From the NCBI GenBank assembly GCA_951394405.1, contig OX596334.1, positions 2,976,001 to 3,040,000 of the forward strand: a stretch of 64,000 nucleotides of DNA, written 5' to 3'. Below, in pieces: positions 35,146-46,928 of the stretch. Numbering within the stretch: the stretch's first letter is position 1; every line of letters begins with the position of its first letter. Origin of the DNA: Coprinellus micaceus (Eukaryota; Basidiomycota; Agaricomycetes; Agaricales; Psathyrellaceae). Under the pieces are notes generated by a model that was given only the letters and a program-made list of their open reading frames with translations, searched no databases and was not told the DNA's origin. A program made the translations under genes and the position numbers.

Positions 35146-35851
35146 GGGGAGAGCTGCTACAGACAATCGAATATCGATCTGCCTGGCAGGGATATGGGAG
35201 AGAGTTGAGGCTGGGGGGAAAGAATGCGTCGCAGCGTCGAAGGGGCTGCAGTTGGCGGTTCAGTCGTTGCGGTGACGTGTCGAGTACGTTGCGAGGGATG
35301 AGGTGAACGTTGAGGGAAGGGTGTGCGGGTGACAGCGGACTCGCAATCAGCAAAAGAATGCGAAGGGAGATCGGACCGAGTTGAGCACTCAGAACAAAAG
35401 AGGCCGTACGACGTGGCAGGCTGCGGCTGACGTGTCCAAATCGCGGGAGCGAGTAGGGGACCGTACCGGTGAGCCTGTGCGGAAGTGAGGAACCGAGGGA
35501 ACCGAGTAGTCGGTCCGAAATAGCGAAGACAAAGGGAACCCCAAAGGCGATGAGTTGGGAGTGGGGAAAGATGGGCCGATCCTGCGATGAGCTGGCAAGC
35601 TACGTGGCAGGGAACGAGAGGGACGCTAGAAACGCTGGCGTCGAGTCGACTGGGCGAGACAGCAAGGGGCCAGCAGCAGAGGGAGGCCAGGAAACGAGGA
35701 TCGAAGTCGTCGAGAATGGAGAGGCCGATTGCGAGAGAACCGGCGGGCGTAGACGCGTGAAATGTTGGGGAACGAGTGAGGGATGTGGACGCAGTGGGGT
35801 GAACGCAGAAACAACGACGAAGGGGGTCTTCAGAGCGCGGGGCTCATAACT
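35146..35851 (-). other. Copia leader between primer site and gag
   Basis: About 700 bp between the 5' LTR and gag-pol with no supported ORF. It holds the primer binding site at its LTR end and presumably packaging signals. Confidence 0.6.
35833..35850 (-). promoter_or_regulatory. Copia primer binding site (initiator tRNA-Met anticodon arm)
   Basis: Right after the 5' LTR, with one spacer base, the minus strand reads GTTATGAGCCCCGCGC. Its complement GCGCGGGGCTCATAAC matches the anticodon arm (CAT anticodon) of eukaryotic initiator tRNA-Met rather than a tRNA 3' end. Drosophila copia primes from this internal region using a cleaved half-tRNA, so the same mode is inferred. Confidence 0.7.
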
Positions 35852-36158
35852 TGTTGAAAGTGTAACTGGGGGCAGGGACACTGAAGCCTCTAGGTCAGAG
35901 TACTGAACTATTGATATTGGGGCATACTGCTACTCACCTGAAGCCTCTAGGTCAGAGTACTGAACTAAGGGGCCTCAGGGCAATACATGGAGTGTTGATA
36001 CACAGGAATCAGGTCACATGATGCTAGATGATCCAGATATGATAACTAAGTCCGATTAGATCAAGATAACTGATGAAGGGGAAGATCATGATGGATAAGG
36101 GGGATCTGTGAATGGATAAGGATGGATAAGGGTGGAGTCACCAAGTCACCAAGTTCCA
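35852..36158 (-). repeat. Copia 5' LTR
   Basis: 307 bp, about 98% identical by eye to 25615-25922. The inner end is complete (CAACA), the outer end lacks the terminal TGT and abuts a LINE-B copy at CGCCGTACGC. Confidence 0.88.
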
Positions 36159-38638
36159 CGCCGTACGCGGTTGCCCACGCGTGACGTTGAACAGGGTATT
36201 GAGTTCGGTACGCCTCCGGTTGAGGGGTTCCTCACCATAGGTATCGTACTCATTGAATTTGACCTGGGCCTCAAAGAGGTCCATAAGTTGAAGACCTGGC
36301 GAGGCCTCCTCCACGACAGGGGAGAAGACCTCCGTGAGCGAACCCAGATTCTTGGCCGTCTGAGTAATCGCATCACGCACCTTGCCCTGCTTCTCGAGCG
36401 GAAGCCAGACAGATGAACCGTAGTGTGGATCGGCACCCTTCCGAAACTCCTCTGGCAGGAGGGAGCGGAGAGGGTGCGTTTCCGAGAGCGTCGCCGTCCT
36501 GTAGACCGCCCGTTGGGACAGCTTACGAAGATGAAGACGAATGGGGGGGAGGCCTGCAAGGCACTCAACTCCTCCAGTAGGGGACGTGCGAAACGCCCCC
36601 ACAATCCAGCATGCGGCTTTACGCTGCATGGTGGTCAGAGCTTTGAGGGCGCCAACGTTCTTGGCTCCTTCATAGTACCAGAGTCTATGTCCGTACGTTG
36701 CGACCGGGAGGACGCAAGCACGGAATAAGATCTGCTTGTTCTTGGGAGTTAACCCTCGAGTAGAGTTGCCCAACATTCTCATCGCCATAACGGTGGTGAG
36801 TGCTTTGCAAGTGTAGTATCGTACGTGCTCCTGGAACGTGAGCTTCCGATCAAAGTAGAAACCCAAGTATCTCCAAAACTTCTTGGGTTTGAGAGGGGTG
36901 TCCCCTGTGAAGGGGGCGAACCCAAGGTCGATAGGGCGATCCCAGCCGGAATGCGCTCTACTGAAGTGGAACAGCTCGTTCTTGGTGTGTTCCATCACCA
37001 AGCCCGCTGCTGTGAATAAGTCGAACATAACCGCGTACGCGTGGCGAAGCATCACGCAGTTCGTTGCGATGTCTGGAGACTGAGCCGCGAAGGATCCGTC
37101 ATCCACATAGGATATGAGTGGTGCCAAGGCCCCGCTCCCGTATGCGATATAGCTTCATGATAGGAGCTACGATGAGTGCAGACAGGACTGGGGACAGGGC
37201 AGAGCCCTGGCCCACTCCAACATCTGCACGGAATGGTTCCGAGGTGTAGTTGTTCCACACGTAGGACGTGTGTCTCTCCACCAGGTAAGATTTAAAGAAG
37301 GCCACCACCCGAGGGTGAAAGCCCATCTTGCGAAGTACCTCGAGTAGGAACTCGTGGTTGATCGAGGGGAAGAACTGAGCAATGTCGAAAGCCAACACGC
37401 TCGTGTGATACCCCTTGGCCCAGCCTGTTCGCACCAAGTGTGTCAGGTATAAGCTGGCGTCTTCGGTGGAGCGCTGACGCACCCCTCCCATTTGATTTGG
37501 ATCGACAAGATCATACTTGATCATGTCGAACTGAAAGCGGTTGGAAATCATCTTTTCAACCAATTTGCCGAGGGTGTTCAGGAGCACAATGGGCCTGAAC
37601 GCCTTTGGCGTCTCATAGGACGGTTTATTCGGTTTAGGGATAATAACCGATACCGAATCCTTAAAGTGTTTCGGCCAATGCCCCACCTCCATGCATGCGT
37701 TGGCCAAATCGATGATGAGACGCTCGCACTCGGGTGCGGCGAGGATGTACTTCAGGTGAGCCCATGTTACATGGTCAGGACCTGGGGCAGAGCGCGACGA
37801 GCACGCTTGGAGAGCCTCTCGCAACTCCAAAGAAGAGAACACCGGCCACTCTCGGACATCGAGGTCCTCCAGCGGTTCCAGTACGCTCGTATCGATCGGA
37901 CGATCGTTGGCCGCGTTGTAGGTGCCGTGTAAGGCACCCCAAAGCTGGCCGAGTTCGTGACAAGGCTCTCCGTTGAATTGGATAGCCTCGCTCGGAGGGT
38001 TTTTGCGCTCCTTGATCCAGGACATAAGATCCCAAGGACGGGCATGAGTTTCTGAGATATCTTTGATGCGCTCATCAAAGAACTCGCGTTTGGTCTTTCT
38101 TACAACAGACCGGAATGCACGACGAGTCTCGGGGGAGTTATCCCCTTGATATTCGTCGTACGCCTTTTGACACTCTTCATCCCACCACTTTTTTGAATGA
38201 GGAGTGACGATGTATTCTTCAGAGTGGGCAAGCCAAACTCTGTTGAATACGTCCTCGATAGCAGAGGAGAGGGAGTCAATCCCCTCTCTGGTACCGAGGT
38301 CGTGTACACCATTAAGCGCCGGCAAATCTTGCATGACTTGCACTAAGAACTCCGTCTCTGAATCCGACTTGGGTTTCAGAGTACGGCCTTGGATCCTCTT
38401 GACCGCATGGTCGAGGCGGATGACAGAGGTGAGCGGAACGTGGTCCGACTCTCCTTGAAGGGGGAGGTTCCGGAGCGGAGCGCTCGCGATAATCTCAGGA
38501 GGGGGAAGGAATACCAGGTCTATGACGGATCTGATGTTCTCATCGGCTCGGGATACAAAGGTAGGCCCGATGTTCTGGGGTGGAGCGTACTCCAAACCCA
38601 AAGTAGCAGCAGTGTCCATAAGGAGCACCGCCTTCGCC
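36159..38638 (-). mobile_element. LINE-B copy (B2), ORF2 middle, truncated at both ends and frameshifted
   Basis: Minus-strand ORF2 from the middle of the endonuclease to early RNase H. The first frame runs 38628 to 37099 and ends just before the catalytic YVDD; the second runs 37127 to 36138. Comparison with the LINE-B copy at 61.2-64 kb shows 2 nt missing near 37119 (CACCACTCATATCC against CACCACTCTCATATC). Recognisable segments include APGPDHVTWAHLKY, IIPKPNKPSYET, FDIAQFFPSINHEF and LISYVDDGSF. Dead copy. Confidence 0.88.
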
Positions 38639-38723
38639 CCCCAAGAAGCCCATCCCTAAACCCACGGCCCCCAGACCGTGGAACGTCGTTGCCAAGGGGG
38701 GCAAGACGAAAATGAATTACGTC
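38639..38723 (+). mobile_element. LINE A3, short 5' piece of ORF1
   Basis: Codes PIPKPTAPRPWNVVAKGGKT then KMNYV, part of LINE-A ORF1. The frame continues at 41957 after the LINE A2 insertion. 38709-38723 is the left copy of the A2 target duplication. Confidence 0.75.
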
Positions 38724-41700
38724 TTTTTTTTTTTTTTTTTTTTTTTATAAATCAGTTTTTATATACCGGGGCACGGTGGCAGTCCGGTCGCTATCAACAT
38801 ACAAAGGAAGCGCGAGCGTCACTAACTAAGTACTACTGCAATTATGAAACACAAATATTGACGATTTGGAGACGCCCGGCGCTTGAAGTTTTACCCCCAA
38901 CCAGCAGACAGACGATGAAGGGCCTTGCGGCGCTAGCAAATCAGTATGTTGAGTCGGCATTCCCACCCAGTCCAGTCCAATCCCCACCAGTACCAGTCCG
39001 CCTCAAGGTGATATGGGCCCCGGGGGCACACCTTGCCTGCCCCCGAACGGTGTCCCTCACGGTAACCGCGCTTCGGGTACCCCTCATCCACATCAGTTGC
39101 AAGGACTGACATGTCGGGGTACCTACCCAACTCCCTTCACGCGAGACCTTTAACCAGCAGAGGCCAGTCCAGACCAGACGAGGCCGCGTTCTCTCAACCA
39201 TCCCCCTGTGGGGCGTATTGGAACCCGAAAGCAAAGGCCTTTGGGTTGTCCTCTAAAAACCAAACGAGTTCTCGCACAAAGCGGGGATCCCGATCGTATG
39301 TTTGCAGTACACCGCACTGCGTGAAAATATGGTGACGAGTTTGCACCGGACAGCCGCATTCACATTCGTGATCATCATGGCCAGGTATGCGGAACCGGGA
39401 GTAGTACTCTCCAGTAGGCGCGTGGTTGAGAATGGCTCTGCACATCCGTGCACAAAGCGCATTACTCTCGTTTACATGTCGGAGCCATACTCCCCCATTG
39501 GAGTATGTCGGACGCGTTGGCTTCCCCTTGGGGTCGCGCAGCACCATGAACTGGTGCCCTAAATAGTCTGGGTTGCGTGCCTGAGTAGCCCACGCGTCCA
39601 GTGCAGAGTCGGCAACATGCTTTCGCACGCTATCGAGGGAAGTAGCGGGTCTCACTCCTGCCGGAGTAGGAGGGAGGCTCCGCGCGTGCAGATGAGCATG
39701 ATGTTGAAGACCCCATTTCAACTTTGAAGGGGTCTCGATGAAATCCACCTGTCTGTCCGCCTTGGCGGCAAACCAGGTGCGGAGGGCCTTACAGGTTGCA
39801 AGCGAAAAAGCCTGGCCCGAATGGATCCCCGGATCGACTGCTCTCTTAGCCATGGCCAGCGAGTCAGTGAATATCGCAATCCGATCACAATCTTCTAGGG
39901 CCGTAGCCCTTCCAACTGCCATGCGAATCGCTAGGAGCTCGGCGTCGGATGACAGGACACGTCCTGCCACCGTGACTCCCTTGCTCCGTTGATTGCCTAA
40001 GCCTTCGTATACGTAGGCCGCGGTCGCATTATGCCTGGTGGTCTTGGGGACGGACGCGTCCACCCCCATGCACACCGTGCGGTTGTTTGTACTCCAAGAG
40101 TTCCATAGAGTGTTCAGTTCCTGCCGGCGTCGCTCGAAGATATCTTCGCCGTACCACTGGAAGCTGTTGAAGTGGACTTGGGCCCCATAGAGGTCCATCA
40201 TCCTAGATCCTGGAGTATTTTCGACCGCACATGGCTCGAATTTCTCCGTCAGTTTGGGCAGTCCCCTGAGGGTCTGACCTATAGCGTCCTTTACGCGGCC
40301 GCGGTTCACCGGGGAAAGGTGACAAGCGGCCCCATAATGGGGGGAGGCACTACCCCTATGTTCCTCTGGTAGGAGGGAACGCAAGGGATGTGTGTCAGAT
40401 AACGTCGCCGTTCGGAACACAGCACGTTGTGAGAGCTTCCGAAGGTGAAGTCGAATGGGTGGGAGGCCCGCTAGGCACTCCACTCCCCCGGTAGGAGACG
40501 TACGGAACGCTCCTATTATCCAGCATGCTGCTTTGCGCTGCATGGAGGTTAGAATTTTGAGTGCGCCTTGAATCTTGGCGCCCTCATAGTACCACAACCT
40601 ATGTCCGTATGTGCAGATGGGTATCACACACGCTCGGAACAAGATGCGTTTGTTCTTGGGCGACAGCCCACGAGTAGAATTACCAAGCATCCTCATTGCC
40701 ATTACGGTAGTGAGAGCCTTGGTCGAGTAGTACCGGATATGTTCTTTGAAGGACAAGAACCGGTCCAAGAAGAAGCCCAAGTAGCGCCAGTACTGCTTGG
40801 GTTTCAGAGGCGTGTCCCCTGTGAAGGGGGCGTATCCGAGGTCAAGGGGCATACGGAAGTCCGTGTGGCCCTTGGAGAAGTGGAAGAGTTCTGTCTTGTT
40901 GTGTTCCAAGACGAGCCCTGCCTTTGTAAACATGTCGAAAAGACACTGGTATGCATGATAGAGATGCACACAGTTCTCCTCGATATCGCGTGATTGGACA
41001 ATGATGGTGCCATCGTCCACGTAGGAGATCAAGGTAGCGAGTTTCCCCTCTGGCCTCAATCGAAACAGCTTCATGATTGGAGCTATGACAAGGGCAGATA
41101 GCACGGGTGAGAGGGCCGAGCCCTGACCCACCCCTACGTCCGCCCGGAACGGTTCCGAAGTAGAGCCATTCCACACATAAGATGTGTGGCGCTCCACCAG
41201 GTAAGACTCAAAGAAGGTCACCACCATCGGGTGGAAGCCTTGCTTTCGAAGTACCTCGAGTAAGAACTCGTGGTTGATAGATGGGAAGAACTGGGCGATG
41301 TCAAAGGCAACAACGCTTGTCTTTAACCCTGCTGCCCACCCCGTTCGCACCAAGTGCGTCAGGAAGAGGCCAGCGTCTTCGGTGGAGCGCTGACGCACTC
41401 CTCCCATTTGATTTGGATTGATGAGATCGTACTTGATCATGTCAAACTGAAAGCGGTTGGAAATCATCTTTTCAACCAATTTACCAAGGGTGTTCAAGAG
41501 CACGATGGGTCTGAACGCCTTTGGGGCGGAATAGGACGGCTTGTTCGGTTTCGGTATTATAATCGAAAGCGAGTCGTTGAAATGTTTTGGCCAGTGCCCG
41601 GTTTTTATGCAGGCATTGGCCAACTCCATCACGACCTTTTCACATTCAGGTACGGCAAAGATATACTTCAGGTGCTGCCATGTAACATGGTCAGGACCCG

Positions 41701-41941
41701 GAGCAGAGCGAGATGAGCATGCCTCAAGGGCTTGCTTCATTTCTAATAGAGAGAACACTGGCCATTCCCTGACAGGCTCGTCAGGGAGTTCGTCCAGTAG
41801 ACTCAGATCGACCGGTCGGTCGTTGGCCGCATTGTAAGTGCCATGTAAGGCACCCCAAAGCTGGTCGAGGTTGTGACAAGGCTGTCCGTCATATTGGATA
41901 GCCTCACACGGCGGGTTCTTGCGCTCCTTGACCCAGTCCAT
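38724..41941 (-). mobile_element. LINE A2, 5'-truncated, inserted in LINE A3
   Basis: A 3.2-kb minus-strand LINE-A copy with an A tail (T run at 38724-38746) and a 15-bp perfect target duplication AAAATGAATTACGTC at 38709-38723 and 41942-41956. Its 5' end lies at the codon for Met in MDWVKERKNPPC of ORF2. The 3' UTR ends with the family motif before the tail. Confidence 0.93.
39194..41941 (-). CDS. LINE A2 ORF2, C-terminal 915 residues
   Basis: Open from the 5' truncation point to the stop at 39194. It keeps the whole reverse transcriptase (FDIAQFFPSINHEF, GQGSALSPVL, LISYVDDGT), RNase H (GVDASVPKTTRHNAT, SSDAELLAIRM, FTDSLAMAKRA) and the CECGCPVQTRHH cluster, but lacks the endonuclease and about 370 N-terminal residues. 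Nearly identical to A1, so recent. Without the endonuclease and promoter it cannot move by itself (inference). Confidence 0.88.
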   Translation of the reverse strand: MDWVKERKNPPCEAIQYDGQPCHNLDQLWGALHGTYNAANDRPVDLSLLDELPDEPVREWPVFSLLEMKQALEACSSRSAPGPDHVTWQHLKYIFAVPECEKVVMELANACIKTGHWPKHFNDSLSIIIPKPNKPSYSAPKAFRPIVLLNTLGKLVEKMISNRFQFDMIKYDLINPNQMGGVRQRSTEDAGLFLTHLVRTGWAAGLKTSVVAFDIAQFFPSINHEFLLEVLRKQGFHPMVVTFFESYLVERHTSYVWNGSTSEPFRADVGVGQGSALSPVLSALVIAPIMKLFRLRPEGKLATLISYVDDGTIIVQSRDIEENCVHLYHAYQCLFDMFTKAGLVLEHNKTELFHFSKGHTDFRMPLDLGYAPFTGDTPLKPKQYWRYLGFFLDRFLSFKEHIRYYSTKALTTVMAMRMLGNSTRGLSPKNKRILFRACVIPICTYGHRLWYYEGAKIQGALKILTSMQRKAACWIIGAFRTSPTGGVECLAGLPPIRLHLRKLSQRAVFRTATLSDTHPLRSLLPEEHRGSASPHYGAACHLSPVNRGRVKDAIGQTLRGLPKLTEKFEPCAVENTPGSRMMDLYGAQVHFNSFQWYGEDIFERRRQELNTLWNSWSTNNRTVCMGVDASVPKTTRHNATAAYVYEGLGNQRSKGVTVAGRVLSSDAELLAIRMAVGRATALEDCDRIAIFTDSLAMAKRAVDPGIHSGQAFSLATCKALRTWFAAKADRQVDFIETPSKLKWGLQHHAHLHARSLPPTPAGVRPATSLDSVRKHVADSALDAWATQARNPDYLGHQFMVLRDPKGKPTRPTYSNGGVWLRHVNESNALCARMCRAILNHAPTGEYYSRFRIPGHDDHECECGCPVQTRHHIFTQCGVLQTYDRDPRFVRELVWFLEDNPKAFAFGFQYAPQGDG

Positions 41942-41956
41942 AAAATGAATTACGTC

Positions 41957-43069
41957 GAGGCTGCCGCCATGTGGGGGAAGGCTCGACCTGATTTAACTCC
42001 AATGCAGATCGCCAAGGTTATCAATGGCGGCCCTGTACCTCCTCTACCCCAGGTTCACCCTCCTCCGATCACTGCTGGCCCCGTCTCGAGTGGGAAGAAG
42101 CAGAAGAAGAAGAAGATGGTGATCGCTGCATCTACGACCAAGGGTCCACCTCGCACACAGATCATGGTCCTCTTCAACGAGAAGGATGGACAGATTCCCA
42201 AGATTGACGGCACGTTCGTCATGAGGGGGATGAATGACATCCTTCAGCGTGCCGGATCAGAACTCCGAGTCCTCTCAGGCAGTCAGGCCTATGGGGGTTG
42301 GAGTCTCAGAACGACGGATGTTCCAAACGAGCGCGACTTAAATGCCGCACGTGGTTGGATCACCCAAGTCCTTCCAGCCTGGTCCCGCAACTTGTGGGTC
42401 AGGCTTCCACAGTCCACCAGTTATCTAGCGATACATGGGGTTCCAAAATACAAAGTCAGGGGTAACCTAACGGTCTACTCTGACATCGACAGTGCTTTCG
42501 AGGCTTTGCCCTTGAGCGAGCACTATATTCCGACTGCCCGCCCCTGGGTGATCAACTCCGAGTCCAAGTCATCCACGTCGGTGACTGTGTACTTCAACAT
42601 CTGGGACTCCCAAGCAGGGACCCGTGCGAAGGCCTTGAACAACAAGACCATCAATATCCTCGGCAGGAAGTGCCTCATCAGGTCCACTCCTCGTCAACCC
42701 GGCGTCCCCTTCTGCAAGAATTGCTGCAAGTGGGGACATCCTGATTTCATGTGCCGAACCCGTCGCAGGTGCCCCATCTGCAGCGAGTCTCATACTCGGG
42801 ACAAGCATCGCCACCACGCGAGCTGTTGCAAGGGCAAGCCCAAGCAACTCCCAAAGCCTATCCCTCCCACCGCGGAGGAGATCCCTACTTGCCCCCATCG
42901 TGTACGTTGTATCAACTGCAGGAAGGAAGGCCACGACGCCGAGTCGTCAAACTGTCCGTTCTGGTACGCGAGGTTCAATCGCGCCCAGATCGACTCTCTC
43001 AACAAGCAGGTGCGTGATCGTCAAGATCGTGGACGGCTTCAATCTAACCCAGTCCTTCCTAATGTTTAG
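41957..43069 (+). CDS. LINE A3 ORF1, zinc-knuckle RNA-binding protein
   Basis: About 370 residues remain in frame, ending at TAG 43067-43069; the N-terminus is cut by the A2 insertion and by 5' truncation. Three Cys/His clusters lie near the C-terminus: CKNCCKWGHPDFMC (CX2CX4HX4C), CPICSESHTRDKHRHHASC and CINCRKEGHDAESSNC. Such ORF1 proteins bind the element RNA in the retrotransposition particle. The stop overlaps the ORF2 ATG at 43062 in ATGTTTAG. Confidence 0.85.
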   Translation, partial: EAAAMWGKARPDLTPMQIAKVINGGPVPPLPQVHPPPITAGPVSSGKKQKKKKMVIAASTTKGPPRTQIMVLFNEKDGQIPKIDGTFVMRGMNDILQRAGSELRVLSGSQAYGGWSLRTTDVPNERDLNAARGWITQVLPAWSRNLWVRLPQSTSYLAIHGVPKYKVRGNLTVYSDIDSAFEALPLSEHYIPTARPWVINSESKSSTSVTVYFNIWDSQAGTRAKALNNKTINILGRKCLIRSTPRQPGVPFCKNCCKWGHPDFMCRTRRRCPICSESHTRDKHRHHASCCKGKPKQLPKPIPPTAEEIPTCPHRVRCINCRKEGHDAESSNCPFWYARFNRAQIDSLNKQVRDRQDRGRLQSNPVLPNV

Positions 43070-46000
43070 TACAACATTACGGAAGATTAGGGTTTTGTCT
43101 TTTAATATTGCTAAGTCTCCCAATGACCTTGTAGTACTCCTCGAATCGCAATGTAAATCGTTGGATATCGTCTTCTTACAAGAGCCTCCCTGGAGGCTCG
43201 TTCGCCACGCCCCTTCTGCGCATGACAAGGAAGGTACGGCGGTATGGGGCTCCCCCCGCCACCCTAAATGGACCTGCATGGTCCCTCCCACTGAGCCTGA
43301 GACATGTCCGCGCGTCATGGCCTATGTAAATAAGAGATTGGACGTCCTTCGCCCAACTTACCGTCGAGACTTGATTGACGATCGAGACGTAATGGTCATC
43401 TCCCTGTTCACAGAGGACGAGCCCATGCATCTCATGAATGTATACTCAGATGCTGACCACCAAGCAATTCGCTTGCTCGATCGCTGCGCAGAATCACTAC
43501 CGGCCATGGACTACATGGCTGGAGACTTCAACTGTCATTCCAGGGAGTGGGACGATGCCGTTCCAAATCATGGAGATACAGCTATTCTACTGTTGGAAAC
43601 AGCAGCCCGCCTAGGTGTGGAGTACTCCCCACCTGCTAATCCAGGACCCACATATGTGTCCTACGCCGATGCGAACATCAAGTCCGTGATAGACATGGTG
43701 TTCGTTCAACCTGCCTACGTTCTCTCAGCAGCCCCGCTGAGAGATCATGACCTCAAGGGGACCTCAGATCACTATCCACTATCCTCTGTTATCAAACTCA
43801 GCAACCATGCCGAGCGTATCAAGGGCCGCACCCTCAAGGAGGATGCGGTGGCCCCGTTCTTTATGCAGGTCGAAAAGGAGATGCCCGGTCTCTCCGACCT
43901 GTACGATCTCAACACCGCAGAAGGAGTGGAGGAACTCTCTGTGGCGATTGAAAAGGTGTTCTCTGATGCGTGGCTCGCCCACTCAGAAGAATACATTATC
44001 ACCCCCCGCTCTAAGAAGTGGTGGTCTGACGAGTGTCAGAAGGCGTACGATGAGTGGAAAGCGGATGACTCTGCTGAAACTCGTGGTGCATTTCGACGTC
44101 TTGTAAAGAAGACGAGGCGAGAGTTCTTTGATGAGCGCATCAAGGACATCTCAGAAACAGACAAGCGCCCCTGGGACCTAATGGACTGGGTCAAGGAGCG
44201 CAAGAACCCGCCGTGCGAGGCTATCCAACATAACGGACAGCCTTGTCACAATCTCGACCAGCTTTGGGGAGCCTTGCATGGCACCTACAATGCGGCCAAC
44301 GACCGACCGGTCGATCTGAGTCTTCTGGACGAACTCCCCAATGAGCCTGTCAGGGAATGGCCAGTCTTCTCCCTCCTGGAAATGAGACAGGCCCTAGAAG
44401 CATGCTCATCCCGCTCCGCTCTGGGCCCTGACCATGTTACATGGCAGCACCTGAAGTATATCTTCACTGTACCTGAATGCGAAAAGGTCGTGATGGACTT
44501 GGCCAATGCCTGCATAAAAACTGGGCACTGGCCAAAACACTTCAAGGACTCGCTTTTGATTATCATACCGAAACCGAATAAGCTGTCCTACTCCGCCCCA
44601 AAGGCGTTCAGACCCATTGTGCTCTTGAACACCCTTGGTAAATTGGTTGAAAAGATGATTTCCAACCGTTTTCAGTTTGACATGATCAAGTACGACCTTG
44701 TCGATCCAAATCAAATGGGAGGGGTGCGTCAGCGCTCCACCAAAGACGCAGGACTATTCCTGACGCACTTGGTGCGAACGGGATGGGCAGCAGGACTCAA
44801 GACGAGCGTGGTGGCCTTCGACATCGCTCAGTTCTTTCCGTCCATCAATCACGAGTTCTTACTCGAGGTGCTTCGCAAGCAAGGCTTCCACCCAATGGTG
44901 GTGACCTTCTTTGAATCCTACCTGGTGGAGCGCCACACATCCTACGTGTGGAATGGCTCTACTTCGGATCCTTTCCGGGCGGACGTGGGGGTGGGACAGG
45001 GCTCGGCCCTCTCACCCGTATTGTCTGCCCTTGTCATAGCTCCAATCATGAAGCTCTTCCAATTGAGGCCAGAGGGGAAACTCGCTACCTTGATCTCATA
45101 TGTGGACGATGGCACTATCATTGTCCAGTCTCGCGATATCGAAGAGAACTACGTGCATCTCTACCATGCATACCAGTGCCTCTTCAATATGTTTACAAAG
45201 GCAGGGCTCGTCTTGGAACATGACAAGACAGAACTCTTCCATTTCTCCAAAGGCCACACAGACTTCCGTATGCCCCTTGACCTCGGATATGCCCCCTTCA
45301 CAGGGGACACCCCTCTGAAACCCAAGCAGTATTGGCGATACTTGGGATTCTTCTTCGACCGGTTTTTGTCTTTCAAAGAACATATCTGGTACTATTCAAC
45401 CAAGGCTCTCACCACCGTAATGGCAATGAGAATGCTTGGCAATTCTACTCGAGGGCTCTCGCCCAAGAACAAGCGCATCTTGTTCTGAGCGTGTGTGATA
45501 CCCATCTGCACGTACGGACATAGGCTGTGGTACTATGAGGGCGCCAAAATCCAAGGCGCACTCAAAATTCTAACCTCCATGCAGCGTAAGGCAGCATGCT
45601 GGATAATAGGAGCGTTCCGTACGTCTCCTACTGGAGGAGTGGAGTGCCTCGCAGGCCTCCCACCCATTCGTCTTCACCTTCGGAAGCTTTCACAGCGTGC
45701 TGTGTTCTGAACGGCGACATTATCTGACACACACCCCTTGCGCTCCCTATTACCAGAGGAACACAGGGGAAGTGCCTCCCCCCATTATGGGGCCGCCTGT
45801 CACCTCTCCCCGGTGAACCGCGGCCGCGTAAAGGACGCCATAGGCCAGACCCTCAGGGGACTACCCAAACTGACGGAGAAGTTCGAGCCATGTGCAGTCG
45901 AAAACACTCCAGGATCTAGGATGATGGACCTCTATGGGGCCTAAGTCCACTTCAACAGTTTCCAGCGGTACGGAGAAGATATCTTTGAACATCGCCGACA

Positions 46001-46928
46001 GGAACTGAATACTCTTTGGAACTCTCTGAGTACCAACGTTCGCACGGTGTGCATGGGGGTGGAGGTGTCTGTCCCCAAAGCCACCAGGCATAATGTGACC
46101 ACGGCGTACGTGTACGAAGGCCTAGGCAACCAACGGAGCAAAGGAGTCATGGTGGCAGGACGTGTCCTGTCTTCTGATGCTGAGCTCCTAGCGATTCGCA
46201 TGGCAATTGGAAGGGCTACGGCCCTAGAAGATTGTGATCGGATTGCGATATTCACTGACTCTCTGGCCATGGCTAAGAGAGCAGTCGATCCGGGGATCCA
46301 TTCGGGCCAGGCACATTCGCTTGCAACCTGTAAGGCCCTCCACACCTGGTTTGCCGCCAAGGCGGACAGACGGGTGGATTTCATTGAGACCCCTTCAAAA
46401 CTGAAGTGGGGTCTTCAACATCGTGCTCATTTGCACGTGCGGAGCCTCCCTCCCACTCCTACAGGGGTGAGACCCGCTACTTCTCTCGATAGCGTGCGCA
46501 AGCACGTTGCCGACTCTGCACTGGACGCGTGGGCTACTCAGGCACGCAACCCAGATTATCTAGGGCATCAGTTCATGGTGCTGCGCGACCCCAAGGGGAA
46601 GCCAACTCGTCCGACATACTCCAATGGGGGAGTGTGGCTCCGACATGTTAATGAGAGCAATGCGCTTTGTGCACGTATGTGCAGAGCCATCCTCAACCAC
46701 GCGCCTACTGGAGAGTACTACTCCCGGTTCCGCATACCTGGCCATGACGATCACGAATGTGAATGCGGCTGTCCGGTGCAAACTCGTCACCATATTTTCA
46801 CACAGTGCGGTGTACTGCAAACATACGACCGGGATCCCCGCTTCGTGCGAGAACTCGTGTGGTTTTTAGAGGATAACCCAAAAGCTTTTGCCTTTGGGTT
46901 CCAATACGCCCCACAGGGGGATGGTTGA
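43062..46928 (+). pseudogene. LINE A3 ORF2 with three premature stops
   Basis: Full-length ORF2 alignable with A1, including endonuclease, YVDD reverse transcriptase, RNase H and the final CECGCPVQTRHH cluster. Stops interrupt it at 45486-45488 (TGA, where A1 has CGA), 45708-45710 (TGA, where A1 has CGG) and 45942-45944 (TAA, where A1 has CAA). No frameshift is needed. Dead copy. Confidence 0.9.

Larger units (their letters stand above)
25615..36158 (-). mobile_element. Ty1/Copia LTR retrotransposon, nearly complete, split by LINE A1
   Basis: On the minus strand: 5' LTR 36158-35852, primer site 35850-35833, leader, gag-pol from 35145, the LINE A1 insertion, the RNase H end of pol to 25967, a polypurine tract (AAGGGAGTG) just before the 3' LTR, and the 3' LTR 25922-25615. 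Removing LINE A1 and one copy of its target duplication leaves about 5.9 kb, a normal Copia size. The LTRs differ at about 7 of 307 positions by eye. The two outer LTR ends each lack the last 2-3 bases (TG and ACA), and no 5-bp target duplication is seen, so the outer junctions have been altered. Confidence 0.88.
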
